Below, piece by piece: positions 1 to 6,955 of a stretch of 12,932 bases of DNA. The DNA lies in NCBI GenBank assembly GCA_030451965.1, contig JAKDNE010000048.1, positions 1 to 12,932 of the forward strand, read 5' to 3'. Positions within the stretch are counted from its first letter, which is position 1; each line of letters opens with the position of its first letter. The stretch comes from Brachybacterium sp. Its GTDB lineage: Bacteria; Actinomycetota; Actinomycetes; Actinomycetales; Dermabacteraceae. The notes beneath the pieces were generated by a model. The model saw nothing but the letters and a program-made list of their open reading frames with translations. It searched no databases and was not told the DNA's origin. Both the position numbers and the translations under genes were made by a program.

Positions 1-1
1 C

Positions 2-1273
2 ACCGGCGCCCAGATGGGTATCGACCACCTCTCGGGCGGCTCCTTCTATGTCGACCCGCTGGGCTGGGTGCTCCGCGACGATGTTCCCGTCACGAACTCC
101 AACATCTTCCAGTTCGCCAAGCCGGGGACCGGCAAGTCAGGAACCACCAAGGCCTTCTGTAACCGGATGATGCCCTTCGGGTACCGCACCCTGATCCTCG
201 GAGACCCCAAGGACGAGTACGAGCCGCTATGCCTGGCGCACAACGTCGACCCGTTCGCTGTCGGCCCCGGGATGCGTACGCGCGTCAACCCTCTCGCCAA
301 GGGGCCCTTGGGGCAGGGGTGGGACCGACTCTCAGCGACCGAGGCCCGCAAGCGATCGATGCTCATCTTCTCCCGCTGGCTCATCTTGGTGAAGGGCCTC
401 GTCGGGAGCATGAAGATTGGCCAGGAGCACGTCCCCTTCGGACCCGATGAGAGCGACGTGGTCCGCAACGCCCTGCAAATCCTCACCGGATACGCCTCCG
501 GCGATACGCAACTGCGCGAGACCACCATCCCGCAGCTGTGGCACCTGCTCAAACACCCCAGCGATGATCTGATCCGCGCCTGCGAATACGGCTCCACACG
601 CCAATTCCTCGACGAGACTCGACTGCTGCGCAACGCACTGGGGGAACTGGTCACCGGTGCCCTGGCCGGACTGTTCGATGACCACACCAACATCGAGATC
701 GACTGGGACGCCCCGATCCAATCACTGAGCCTCTCCCGCTTGGAGGGCCTCGGCGACGAAGCCGTGGGCATCGCCCTGCTGTGCCTCAACTCATGGGGGC
801 GCGGGCTGCGCGAGCTCGCCGACCCCGGCGACCTGCGCATCGTGGTCCGCGACGAAGTCTGGAAGCAGATGCGCCTGGGGGTCTCGGCAGTGATGAGCTT
901 CGACGCCGACCTCCGCCTCGCACGCGGCGCAGCAGGCAAGGGCGGGGACATCCAGTTCGCCAACTGTCACAAACCCTCCGACCTGCTCTCGGTAGGCGAC
1001 GCCAACTCCCAGGCAACCGCGATCGCCAAGGACCTCCTCGAACTGGCCGACATCAAGATCCTCGGCGGCCAAAAGCCCCGGGTCGCCCAGGAACTGGACT
1101 CCATGCTTGGCCTCGGCGACCTCGCCCAGGACCTCGTCTCCGGGTGGGCGATGCAGGGCAAGGGACGCGCCCTGTGGTGCGTGGGCGATTCGATGTACAA
1201 GGCGCAGACGGTGCTGCACCCGACCGAGAAGGAGTTGTACTACACCAACGCAGCCATCGAGGCCGCGGCCTGA
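2..1273 (+). CDS. VirB4/TraC-like conjugation ATPase, C-terminal part (5' end outside window)
   Basis: This is the cytoplasmic motor that powers a type IV secretion channel. The frame is open from base 2 with no stop, and the first ATG (base 14) lies inside an apparently conserved stretch, so I treat the gene as cut by the window edge. Counting from that ATG (419 residues): the P-loop AKPGTGKS is at 35-42, with Ala in place of the usual first Gly. The LGDPKDEYEPL segment typical of VirB4/HerA-type ATPases is at 62-72. The Walker B strand LRIVVRDE is at 274-281 (D280, E281), and a polar QFANCHKPSDL segment follows at 314-324. No membrane helix is visible. The next gene starts 12 bases after its stop, which suggests one operon. 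The family call is firm. Which VirB4 subgroup it belongs to (for example the actinobacterial SCO6880-associated type) is inference. Confidence 0.85.
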   Translation, partial: TGAQMGIDHLSGGSFYVDPLGWVLRDDVPVTNSNIFQFAKPGTGKSGTTKAFCNRMMPFGYRTLILGDPKDEYEPLCLAHNVDPFAVGPGMRTRVNPLAKGPLGQGWDRLSATEARKRSMLIFSRWLILVKGLVGSMKIGQEHVPFGPDESDVVRNALQILTGYASGDTQLRETTIPQLWHLLKHPSDDLIRACEYGSTRQFLDETRLLRNALGELVTGALAGLFDDHTNIEIDWDAPIQSLSLSRLEGLGDEAVGIALLCLNSWGRGLRELADPGDLRIVVRDEVWKQMRLGVSAVMSFDADLRLARGAAGKGGDIQFANCHKPSDLLSVGDANSQATAIAKDLLELADIKILGGQKPRVAQELDSMLGLGDLAQDLVSGWAMQGKGRALWCVGDSMYKAQTVLHPTEKELYYTNAAIEAAA

Positions 1274-1285
1274 CTGGCCAACAAC

Positions 1286-3613
1286 ATGACCATGAACAAG
1301 GCCGCCGTCGCCGGATCCCTCAGCGTGCTCCTGGCCATGGTCGGTCTGCCCCTCACCGTCGCCCTGGTCGTGACCCTGACCAGCCAAGCAGCCGCGAAAT
1401 GTCCCGAAGGGCCCACCAACCAGGCGGCGACCCCGGCAGCTGGACCGGGAACCGTGCGCGTGGCGCAGGCAAACCTCAAGGTGAGTCTCTCGGGCCGCGA
1501 GTTCCGGAGCGACCTCGCCACCGTTGCCTCCTCGAACCCGGACTTCGTCTCCCTCAACGAGGTCTCCCGCCGCTCCAACCAACAGATCACGCCGCCCGGC
1601 TACCGGGTGTGGCGCAAGGCCCGCAACGGCGATGACGGCACTGCGGTGATCTGGCGGAGCGACAGGTGGGAGCAGGTCCGCAGAGGTCGCATCATGATGG
1701 TCGGCCACGGCCCACAGCGATGGGACTACGACCGGGCAGCAACGTGGGTCACCCTCACCAACGACAAGCTCGGTGAGGTCTCCATGATCTCGGTGCACCA
1801 CATGATCAACCCCGCCAAGTACGGCCCGAACAAGCCGCGGCGCCAAAGCCTGTACCGCCAGGGCATGGAGAAGTTGAAACAACTCATCGCCTCGCTCTCG
1901 GCTGCTGGTCCAGTGTTCGTCGCGGGCGACTTCAACAGCCAGTGGAGCGCCAATGATCCCTGGGGACCACGCGCGATGCTCCGCGCGGCCGGTATGAAGA
2001 CCACGATGGACGCTCTGGGCAAGGAGACCACCCACGACGGCGGGGGAGCGATCGACTACCTCCTGTACCAGCCGGTGGTGGCCACCCCCGCTCGGCAGCA
2101 CACCACGAACCTCAACAGCGACCACCACCTCCTTCGCGCCGACTTCCACCTCGGCCGCCGGTCCGGGCAGGCCCACACCAATCCGAAGAAGGCAGGGGGA
2201 GCGCAGATGGCCCCGGCCTCCATCTCAACTGCGACGCAGACCTCGCAGGCTTCCCACGTGCAGGCCGGACTGATGCGGCTGCGCTTCACAAGCGACTATC
2301 CGACCCTGACCGAGGAACAGGCCAGCAACGCGATCGCCATCGCGCAGACGGCCCGAGAACTGAACGTGCCACGACAGGGCCTAGAGATCGCGATCGCCGC
2401 CGCCATTCAAGAATCAAAACTCGAAAACCTCACCGGAGGCGACCGTGACTCGGGTGGCCTCTTCCAACAACGACCCTCCGCAGGGTGGGGTACCCGCACA
2501 CAGATCACCAACCCGAGACTGGCGACCCTGGCCTTCTTCGGTCGTGCCCCACACACGAACAATCAGGGACTGCTCGACCTCCCCGACTGGCAGAGCCTGC
2601 CCCTGACCGTCGCGGCCCAGCAGGTGCAGCGCTCCGCCCACCCAGACCTGTACGCACAGTGGGAACCGGTCGCCAAGGACATCGCCGACCTCCTCGGCGG
2701 CGACCTGCCAGGCAACACCACCGGTGCATCCGAGGACTGCGAACCTCCCGGGGCCAGTACCGACTGCCAACCCATCGACACCGGAGCGGAGAAGGGCCTC
2801 ACCCCCGATGCGCGGCTCGTGCTGCGCAAGATCAACGCACGGTTCGGACCCCACACCTACGGCGGCGTGGGAGAACGCTCGAACAACCCCACCTCCGACC
2901 ATCCCGCCGGACGCGCCGTGGACGTCATGATCGACGACTGGGAGACCAAGAAGGGCATCGCCCACGGCACCCGCATCGCCGAATGGGTACGCCAACATGC
3001 CCGAGAGCTGGGCATCACCTACGTCATCTGGCGTGCCCGGATCTGGAGCACAGGCGACCGTGGCTGGCGCTCCTACAGCCACCCATCTGGGGGAAGCGAC
3101 CCCACGCTGCAGCACATGGACCACGTACACATCTCCGTGCACGGGGAAGAGGCGACCAGCGACTGCACCACCGGATCAGGCAAGACCGTCTACCCCGTTC
3201 CGGCCGACTACACAGGAACCGACCGCCACAACTGGCACTCGTCTGGAAGCAGCTGGAGCTCTTGGCACTCCGGCACCGACTTCTCCGCCCCCTGCGGCAC
3301 CCCGGTCTACGCCGCACACGCGGGAACCGTGGAGATCGACACCACCCAAGACTGGGCCGGCCCCCGGTTGGTCAAAATCACCACCGGCGCCGACTCGGTA
3401 AGTACCTGGTACGCCCACATGCAGGAGGTCACCGTGAGCCGTGGGGAAAGCATCCGTCCCGGTCAACGAATCGGGATGGTGGGCGATGAGGGCAACAGCA
3501 GAGGGTGCCACCTGCACTTCGAGGTGCACGAGCGCAATGGCTCGATCTATGGCCCCGACAACGTGAATCCCTCCGACTGGCTCGCCGAAAACGCCGGCCC
3601 CGCCAAGTCGTGA
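1286..3613 (+). CDS. Exported four-domain enzyme: EEP (DNase I-fold) hydrolase + lysozyme-like + M15-like + M23 peptidase
   Basis: A 775-residue exported protein. Residues 5-37 form a positively charged start and a long hydrophobic stretch ending in AAA, either a signal peptide or an anchor; there is no lipobox. Residues 57-288 match the endonuclease/exonuclease/phosphatase fold: N63, E92, H172, GDFN at 214-217, D257 and SDHH at 278-281, so the active site looks complete. Residues 335-470 resemble a lysozyme/transglycosylase-like domain, with candidate catalytic E376 and the DSGGLFQQRPS segment at 388-398. Residues 505-620 resemble an M15/ARB-07466-type peptidase, with zinc-ligand candidates H539, D546, H613 and H615. 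Residues 655-765 are an M23/LytM endopeptidase with H661, D665, H711 and HLH at 742-744. C670 and C741 could form a disulfide. Position between VirB4 and the coupling-protein genes fits a cell-wall opening role for the conjugation channel. The substrate of the EEP domain is unknown: DNA, a phospholipid or another phosphoester. The start has no clear Shine-Dalgarno and may be translationally coupled; ATG at 1292 is an alternative. Confidence 0.88.
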   Translation: MTMNKAAVAGSLSVLLAMVGLPLTVALVVTLTSQAAAKCPEGPTNQAATPAAGPGTVRVAQANLKVSLSGREFRSDLATVASSNPDFVSLNEVSRRSNQQITPPGYRVWRKARNGDDGTAVIWRSDRWEQVRRGRIMMVGHGPQRWDYDRAATWVTLTNDKLGEVSMISVHHMINPAKYGPNKPRRQSLYRQGMEKLKQLIASLSAAGPVFVAGDFNSQWSANDPWGPRAMLRAAGMKTTMDALGKETTHDGGGAIDYLLYQPVVATPARQHTTNLNSDHHLLRADFHLGRRSGQAHTNPKKAGGAQMAPASISTATQTSQASHVQAGLMRLRFTSDYPTLTEEQASNAIAIAQTARELNVPRQGLEIAIAAAIQESKLENLTGGDRDSGGLFQQRPSAGWGTRTQITNPRLATLAFFGRAPHTNNQGLLDLPDWQSLPLTVAAQQVQRSAHPDLYAQWEPVAKDIADLLGGDLPGNTTGASEDCEPPGASTDCQPIDTGAEKGLTPDARLVLRKINARFGPHTYGGVGERSNNPTSDHPAGRAVDVMIDDWETKKGIAHGTRIAEWVRQHARELGITYVIWRARIWSTGDRGWRSYSHPSGGSDPTLQHMDHVHISVHGEEATSDCTTGSGKTVYPVPADYTGTDRHNWHSSGSSWSSWHSGTDFSAPCGTPVYAAHAGTVEIDTTQDWAGPRLVKITTGADSVSTWYAHMQEVTVSRGESIRPGQRIGMVGDEGNSRGCHLHFEVHERNGSIYGPDNVNPSDWLAENAGPAKS

Positions 3614-3634
3614 GCCCGAGAACCCCCCAGTACG

Positions 3635-3642
3635 CCCTAGGG
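3635..3642. repeat. CCCTAGGG palindrome upstream of the membrane-protein gene
   Basis: An 8-bp palindrome in the 53-base gap between the four-domain enzyme and the membrane-protein gene. It is flanked by TACG and CGTA, so the whole 3631-3647 is an imperfect palindrome. The same 8-mer occurs only once more in the window, next to the relaxase start. Confidence 0.35.
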
Positions 3643-3650
3643 ACGTAGGA

Positions 3651-3657
3651 GAGGAGG
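3651..3657 (+). promoter_or_regulatory. Strong ribosome-binding site (GAGGAGG)
   Basis: A strong match to the anti-Shine-Dalgarno sequence, 9 bases before the ATG at 3667 and the clearest such site in the operon. It fixes the start of the membrane-protein gene and suggests fresh ribosome entry here, after the 53-base gap. Confidence 0.75.
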
Positions 3658-3666
3658 CCGATACGG

Positions 3667-4269
3667 ATGCAACACGAACGACGACGTGACCCATATCCCT
3701 GGACCTGGGAATTGCCCACCCTGGGGCTCGTGCTCACCCTGATTCTGCTACTGGTGGGCATCCAGGTCGGCCGCGGCCTGGCGAATCTCACCGCGGGCGC
3801 CGGATGGACCTGGCCGGACACAAGCACCGGAACCGGGTTCCCCTCGCCACTGGCCCGAGCATTTTGGAGCAGCCTTCCTGCCGTCCTCACCGGAGATGCC
3901 GCCGCGGGCCTCCCGACGCCGGACCCCGACCACGTGGCCGGCCCGCTGACCGTATGGGCTGGAATCGGACTTGTGGAGCTGCTGCTGATAGCGGGCGCGG
4001 TCTGGGCAAGCATCGCCTTCTACCGACGTGGCCCGGGTCGTATGCGAGGCATGGCCACGCCTGCTGAAGCCGAAGCGCTGCTCGGCCTGCCCCGACTGCG
4101 AAAGGTCGCCGGGTTCGTCCGTCCCGACCTCCACGGGAAGCACTCCCACCCGCCGGCTGTCCACCGCACGGCGGGGGACCTTGCCGAGTCGAACATAGAC
4201 CTGGGCCGGAGGCTGAGTAGTCCGTGGCGTCGCCCCGGGCGAGGACACGAGACAGGAGATGGGCGATGA
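3667..4269 (+). CDS. Two-helix membrane protein, probable N-terminal half of a split coupling protein
   Basis: A 200-residue protein with hydrophobic helices at about 16-36 and 95-118. A polar Trp/Pro/Gly-rich loop of about 58 residues lies between them, probably outside the membrane. A basic cytoplasmic tail starts with RRGPGRMRG. The tail segment GMATPAEAEALLGLPRLRK (128 onward) resembles, from memory, the linker that follows the membrane helices in single-chain actinobacterial TraG/VirD4-type proteins. Its stop overlaps the start of the ATPase gene by ATGA. I infer that it anchors that ATPase at the membrane. A strong ribosome-binding site (GAGGAGG, 3651-3657) sits 9 bases before the ATG. 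I see no catalytic motif. It could instead be an independent conjugation membrane protein. Confidence 0.75.
   Translation: MQHERRRDPYPWTWELPTLGLVLTLILLLVGIQVGRGLANLTAGAGWTWPDTSTGTGFPSPLARAFWSSLPAVLTGDAAAGLPTPDPDHVAGPLTVWAGIGLVELLLIAGAVWASIAFYRRGPGRMRGMATPAEAEALLGLPRLRKVAGFVRPDLHGKHSHPPAVHRTAGDLAESNIDLGRRLSSPWRRPGRGHETGDGR
4254..4258 (+). promoter_or_regulatory. Ribosome-binding site (AGGAG) deciding the coupling-ATPase start
   Basis: It lies inside the end of the membrane-protein gene, 7 bases before ATG 4266. It favours that start over the in-frame ATG at 4224. Confidence 0.7.
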
Positions 4270-5723
4270 AACTGAGGCTGAACCCCAACGACCTGGGGTG
4301 GCAGATCGGTCGAGGACACGAGCCGCGCTGCGGGAACCTCTGGGTGCCCTTCGACCGGACCGCGGGAGTCATCGGCCCGCAAGGCAGTGGCAAGACACTC
4401 GACCTGCTCACCCCAGCGCTCCTAGGCGCGCCTGGTGCCGCACTCGTGACGCTAACCAAGGTCGAGGACCTGCTGCTGAGCCTGACCGAGCGCTCTCGCG
4501 GTGACCGGCCGTGTGTAGTCCTTGACCCCTTCGGGTTGGCCGATGGAGTCGTCGACGAGCTCACCTGGGACCCGATCGGCGGCTGTGTCGACCCCAAAGT
4601 CGCGGAAAGGCGGGCCAAGGCCTTCACCGCCGGAACGGTGAAGGGTGCGATCAGTGAAGGGACCGGCGACGATGCGGCTCGTTTCTACGCTGCCGAGTCC
4701 GCCAAGGTGCTCCAAGGCTTCTTCCACGCCGCAGCGTTGACGGGCAAGACCCTCGAGTCCGTCCTGCAATGGGTGGCCAACCCCACCGCCGCGAACGAAC
4801 CGCACGAGATCCTCCGAAAGCACCCCCATGCCGAGCCCTTCTGGCACGGCCTGCTCTACGGCGCCCTGCACGGAGATGACCGCACAGCAGGCAACACCAC
4901 CACAACCGTCCAGCAAGCCATGAGCCTCTTCTTCCAGGCCGACATCCGCCGCCGCTGCATCCCAGGACCCGGCCGCCCGGCCACCGACCTGGCCGAGGTG
5001 ATCCGGCGGCATGGCACGATCTACCTGCTGGGCCGCGAAGACCCCTACGCGAGCGCCAGCCCGCTGATGACCGCTGTCGCCGAGCACGTGCTCGACACCG
5101 GGCTCCAGCTGGCCCACAACTCCCCTTGGGGAGGGCGCCTGTGCCCCCCGTTGCTGGCCTGCCTGGACGAACTCCCCTCCACCGCCCCGCTACCCACCCT
5201 GCGCACCCGGATGTCCAACGAACGGGCGCTCGGTCTGTCATTTATCTGGGCCGCCCAGACTCGCTCCCAACTGACCAGCATCTTCGGCGAAGAGGGCGCC
5301 GGCGACCTGATCGGACTCACCAACGTCCTCGTCGTCTTCGGCGGCTCCAAGAACGTCGCCTTCAACCGGGAACTCTCCGAACTCGTCGGACGCGTCCGCA
5401 TCGGCCGCCGAACCCACCGAGGCCAAGGAAACTCGGGATACGAAGGCGACGACATCGCGATCCTGGAACCCGAGGAGATCAGACAACTGCCCGAACGTCA
5501 GGCGTTGGTGGTCGCAGAGAACGGAAAGCCCATCATCGCCCAACTTTCCCGATGCGTCGAAGGAAGAGCGGGTCAGCAGTTGCTTGCCGAGCAACGTGAC
5601 CTGCGGGAACGGCTGACCCAGGACCGGCGCCTGGTGATCACTCCCGAGGCACGCACCGAAGCCGCGCTGGTTGCAGCTCGCCGCCACGGCTTCATCGACG
5701 ACGACCGGCGGGACCAGACATGA
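4266..5723 (+). CDS. TraG/VirD4-type coupling ATPase (TraM-recognition family), without membrane segment
   Basis: The coupling protein links the relaxase-DNA complex to the secretion channel and acts as a hexameric ATPase at the inner membrane. In this 485-residue protein the Walker A GPQGSGKT is at 37-44. The LDPFGLADG segment (86-94) and the WDPIGGCVDP segment (101-110) are characteristic of the actinobacterial family. Walker B is LLACLDE (296-302; D301, E302), and a polar AAQTRSQ follows at 329-335. There are no transmembrane helices, unlike a typical VirD4; these appear to be supplied by the overlapping upstream gene. I chose ATG 4266 because AGGAG (4254-4258) is 7 bases upstream and because it forms an ATGA overlap with the preceding stop. 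The ATG at 4224 would add 14 residues of arginine-rich sequence and has no clear ribosome-binding site. Confidence 0.9.
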   Translation: MKLRLNPNDLGWQIGRGHEPRCGNLWVPFDRTAGVIGPQGSGKTLDLLTPALLGAPGAALVTLTKVEDLLLSLTERSRGDRPCVVLDPFGLADGVVDELTWDPIGGCVDPKVAERRAKAFTAGTVKGAISEGTGDDAARFYAAESAKVLQGFFHAAALTGKTLESVLQWVANPTAANEPHEILRKHPHAEPFWHGLLYGALHGDDRTAGNTTTTVQQAMSLFFQADIRRRCIPGPGRPATDLAEVIRRHGTIYLLGREDPYASASPLMTAVAEHVLDTGLQLAHNSPWGGRLCPPLLACLDELPSTAPLPTLRTRMSNERALGLSFIWAAQTRSQLTSIFGEEGAGDLIGLTNVLVVFGGSKNVAFNRELSELVGRVRIGRRTHRGQGNSGYEGDDIAILEPEEIRQLPERQALVVAENGKPIIAQLSRCVEGRAGQQLLAEQRDLRERLTQDRRLVITPEARTEAALVAARRHGFIDDDRRDQT

Positions 5724-6376
5724 GCACCCAACCCCATACGCGGACAATGTCGGCGTGCATGGTGAGCCCATTCCCGATCCCGGGTGGGCGGGTGCAGCAC
5801 GCCTATCGCGAGATGCACCTCGCCGCCAACGGAACAGCGGAGCAGCAGCAGGCGCTAGGAAACCATGAACTGCTCCCACATCCGTGGGAGCCAGCTACCT
5901 GCCTGGATCCCGAACTACGCCACCAGTTGTGGCTCTGGCTCGACGAGGTCGTCATCTGGCTCAACCACGAATACACCTGGGACCTCTCCGGCCTGATCCC
6001 AGGATGCTGGCCCTCCCACCCGCACCTGATCCACGAGATCGCGGTCATCGCTGACCAACGCCGTCGAGCCGGGTTGGCCAAGAACAGCGATGCGTTGGAG
6101 GAGTGGCACCGCTACTGCCTGCCCGCCTTCTCCGACCGAATGCGCAACAGAATCCGCGCCCACTGCGAGGACAAGCATGGGCGATGGCCCGGTAAACCAC
6201 GACACAGCGAGCATCTCAGCCAAGACGCCACCGAAAAGCGTGAGGACGCATTCGCGCGTGACGTTGATGCGCTGCAAGCCGCCCAGCGCGGCCAGGCCCT
6301 CGGCCAGCCGCTGCCACGGCCCCGACTGGTGGAGGTCGACCTCGAAAGTGGAGAGATCCACGGGCACGATGAATGA
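5720..6376 (+). CDS. DUF4913-like protein of unknown function
   Basis: A 218-residue soluble protein whose ATG overlaps the coupling-ATPase stop by ATGA, so it is probably translated from the same message. Residues 69-150 hold the conserved-looking part: W71 and L72, W80 and L81 followed by NHEY, the CWPSHP cluster at 97-102, then a long helix and EWHRY at 128-132. From memory this pattern of Trp, CW..H and EWH fits the DUF4913 family, which recurs in actinobacterial mobile elements near conjugation genes and has no known function. The N-terminal 60 and C-terminal 70 residues look disordered or charged. No catalytic motif or membrane segment is visible. Operon position suggests an accessory role at the coupling-protein or relaxase interface, which is inference. 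The DUF assignment needs a profile search. Confidence 0.7.
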   Translation: MSTQPHTRTMSACMVSPFPIPGGRVQHAYREMHLAANGTAEQQQALGNHELLPHPWEPATCLDPELRHQLWLWLDEVVIWLNHEYTWDLSGLIPGCWPSHPHLIHEIAVIADQRRRAGLAKNSDALEEWHRYCLPAFSDRMRNRIRAHCEDKHGRWPGKPRHSEHLSQDATEKREDAFARDVDALQAAQRGQALGQPLPRPRLVEVDLESGEIHGHDE

Positions 6377-6438
6377 TGTCGATAGAAGAACGCGCACGAG
6401 CCACAAGCCGCGCCCCGTCGGCGACACCTTGGGTCTGG
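6377..6438. other. Short gap between convergent genes; no clear terminator
   Basis: These 62 bases separate the ends of the rightward transfer operon and the leftward relaxase/HTH genes. I see no hairpin with a stem over about 6 bp and no T-run on either strand. The two transcripts may therefore read into each other, or end in a Rho-dependent way. Confidence 0.4.
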
Positions 6439-6879
6439 TCAGGACTTGCGGTTCCTCCGGGCCTTCGCCATCTGACTCTTGAATCTGCGCACGTTCGCGG
6501 TGACCTCGACGTGGTCGGAACGAAACCATCGCAAACCACCTACACGGGTGAACGGTAGTCGACCAGCTAGCACCAACTGGTCCACCCGCTTTCGTGAAAT
6601 CCCAAGTTGCTGCGCGACCTGGATCGATCTCAACCACTCGTACACGTCATCGGGGGGCCCCGTGGACTGCTTCCGGTGAGCTCGAACTGCGGCCCGAGCT
6701 GCTCTCCTACGTCGGTCCTGTTCGCGTGCCTCGAGGACGGACTCTAGGAGGAGTGAAGGCTGTCCCCGTGGGCCCGACCGTTGGGTGATCAAGCCCTCGC
6801 GGACCATCTTGGTGATGGTTGTTGGGCTGAGTCCCATGATCTCGGCCGCCTTGAGGTGAGAGACCCATACCGTGTCCAC
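6439..6879 (-). CDS. Small DNA-binding protein with two MerR/excisionase-like HTH motifs
   Basis: Two winged-helix-type DNA-binding units are visible. From the GTG at 6879 (146 residues), the first covers about 6-50 (VSHLKAAEIMGLSPTTITKMV, then a wing GPRGQPS). The second covers about 81-135 (IQVAQQLGISRKRVDQLVLAGRLP, then a wing VGGLRW). A basic arginine-rich helix joins them and the C-terminus is basic. Such proteins resemble excisionases and small regulators of mobile elements. The gene follows the relaxase on the same strand and is probably cotranscribed. The start is uncertain. The frame is open upstream to a GTG at 6984, which would overlap the relaxase end by 29 bases, but those 35 extra residues look non-coding. 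The GTG at 6879 has AGGGA only 1 base away, a poor spacing. A palindrome lies just upstream of this start and could be its own operator. Role in excision versus repression cannot be decided from the sequence. Confidence 0.75.
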   Translation of the reverse strand: MDTVWVSHLKAAEIMGLSPTTITKMVREGLITQRSGPRGQPSLLLESVLEAREQDRRRRAARAAVRAHRKQSTGPPDDVYEWLRSIQVAQQLGISRKRVDQLVLAGRLPFTRVGGLRWFRSDHVEVTANVRRFKSQMAKARRNRKS

Positions 6880-6884
6880 ATCCC

Positions 6885-6895
6885 TGATCGGATCA
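6885..6895. promoter_or_regulatory. TGATCGGATCA palindrome, possible operator
   Basis: A perfect 5+1+5 palindrome lies 5 bases upstream of the preferred GTG start of the tandem-HTH gene and 60 bases beyond the relaxase stop. Small HTH regulators often bind such sites near their own gene. Binding is inference, and a short palindrome can occur by chance. Confidence 0.3.
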
Positions 6896-6955
6896 CATCC
6901 AGCACTTGAGGTGAAGCACCTAGATCTGACGCCGCTCCTGCTTGAGCCACAGTGG

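Noticed and set aside
791..2176. Minus-strand open frame of 461 residues across genes 1 and 2
   Set aside because: It is antisense to the VirB4 C-terminus and the EEP domain, both well supported. Its composition is that of a shadow frame.
2414..3142. Minus-strand open frame of 242 residues
   Set aside because: It is antisense to the lysozyme-like and M15-like domains, with no motif of its own.
4224..4265. Upstream in-frame ATG of the coupling ATPase
   Set aside because: The 14 extra residues are arginine-rich and lack a ribosome-binding site. ATG 4266 has AGGAG at good spacing and an ATGA overlap.
4200..4280. Programmed frameshift joining the membrane protein to the coupling ATPase
   Set aside because: I see no slippery heptamer or downstream structure, and the ATPase has its own good start.
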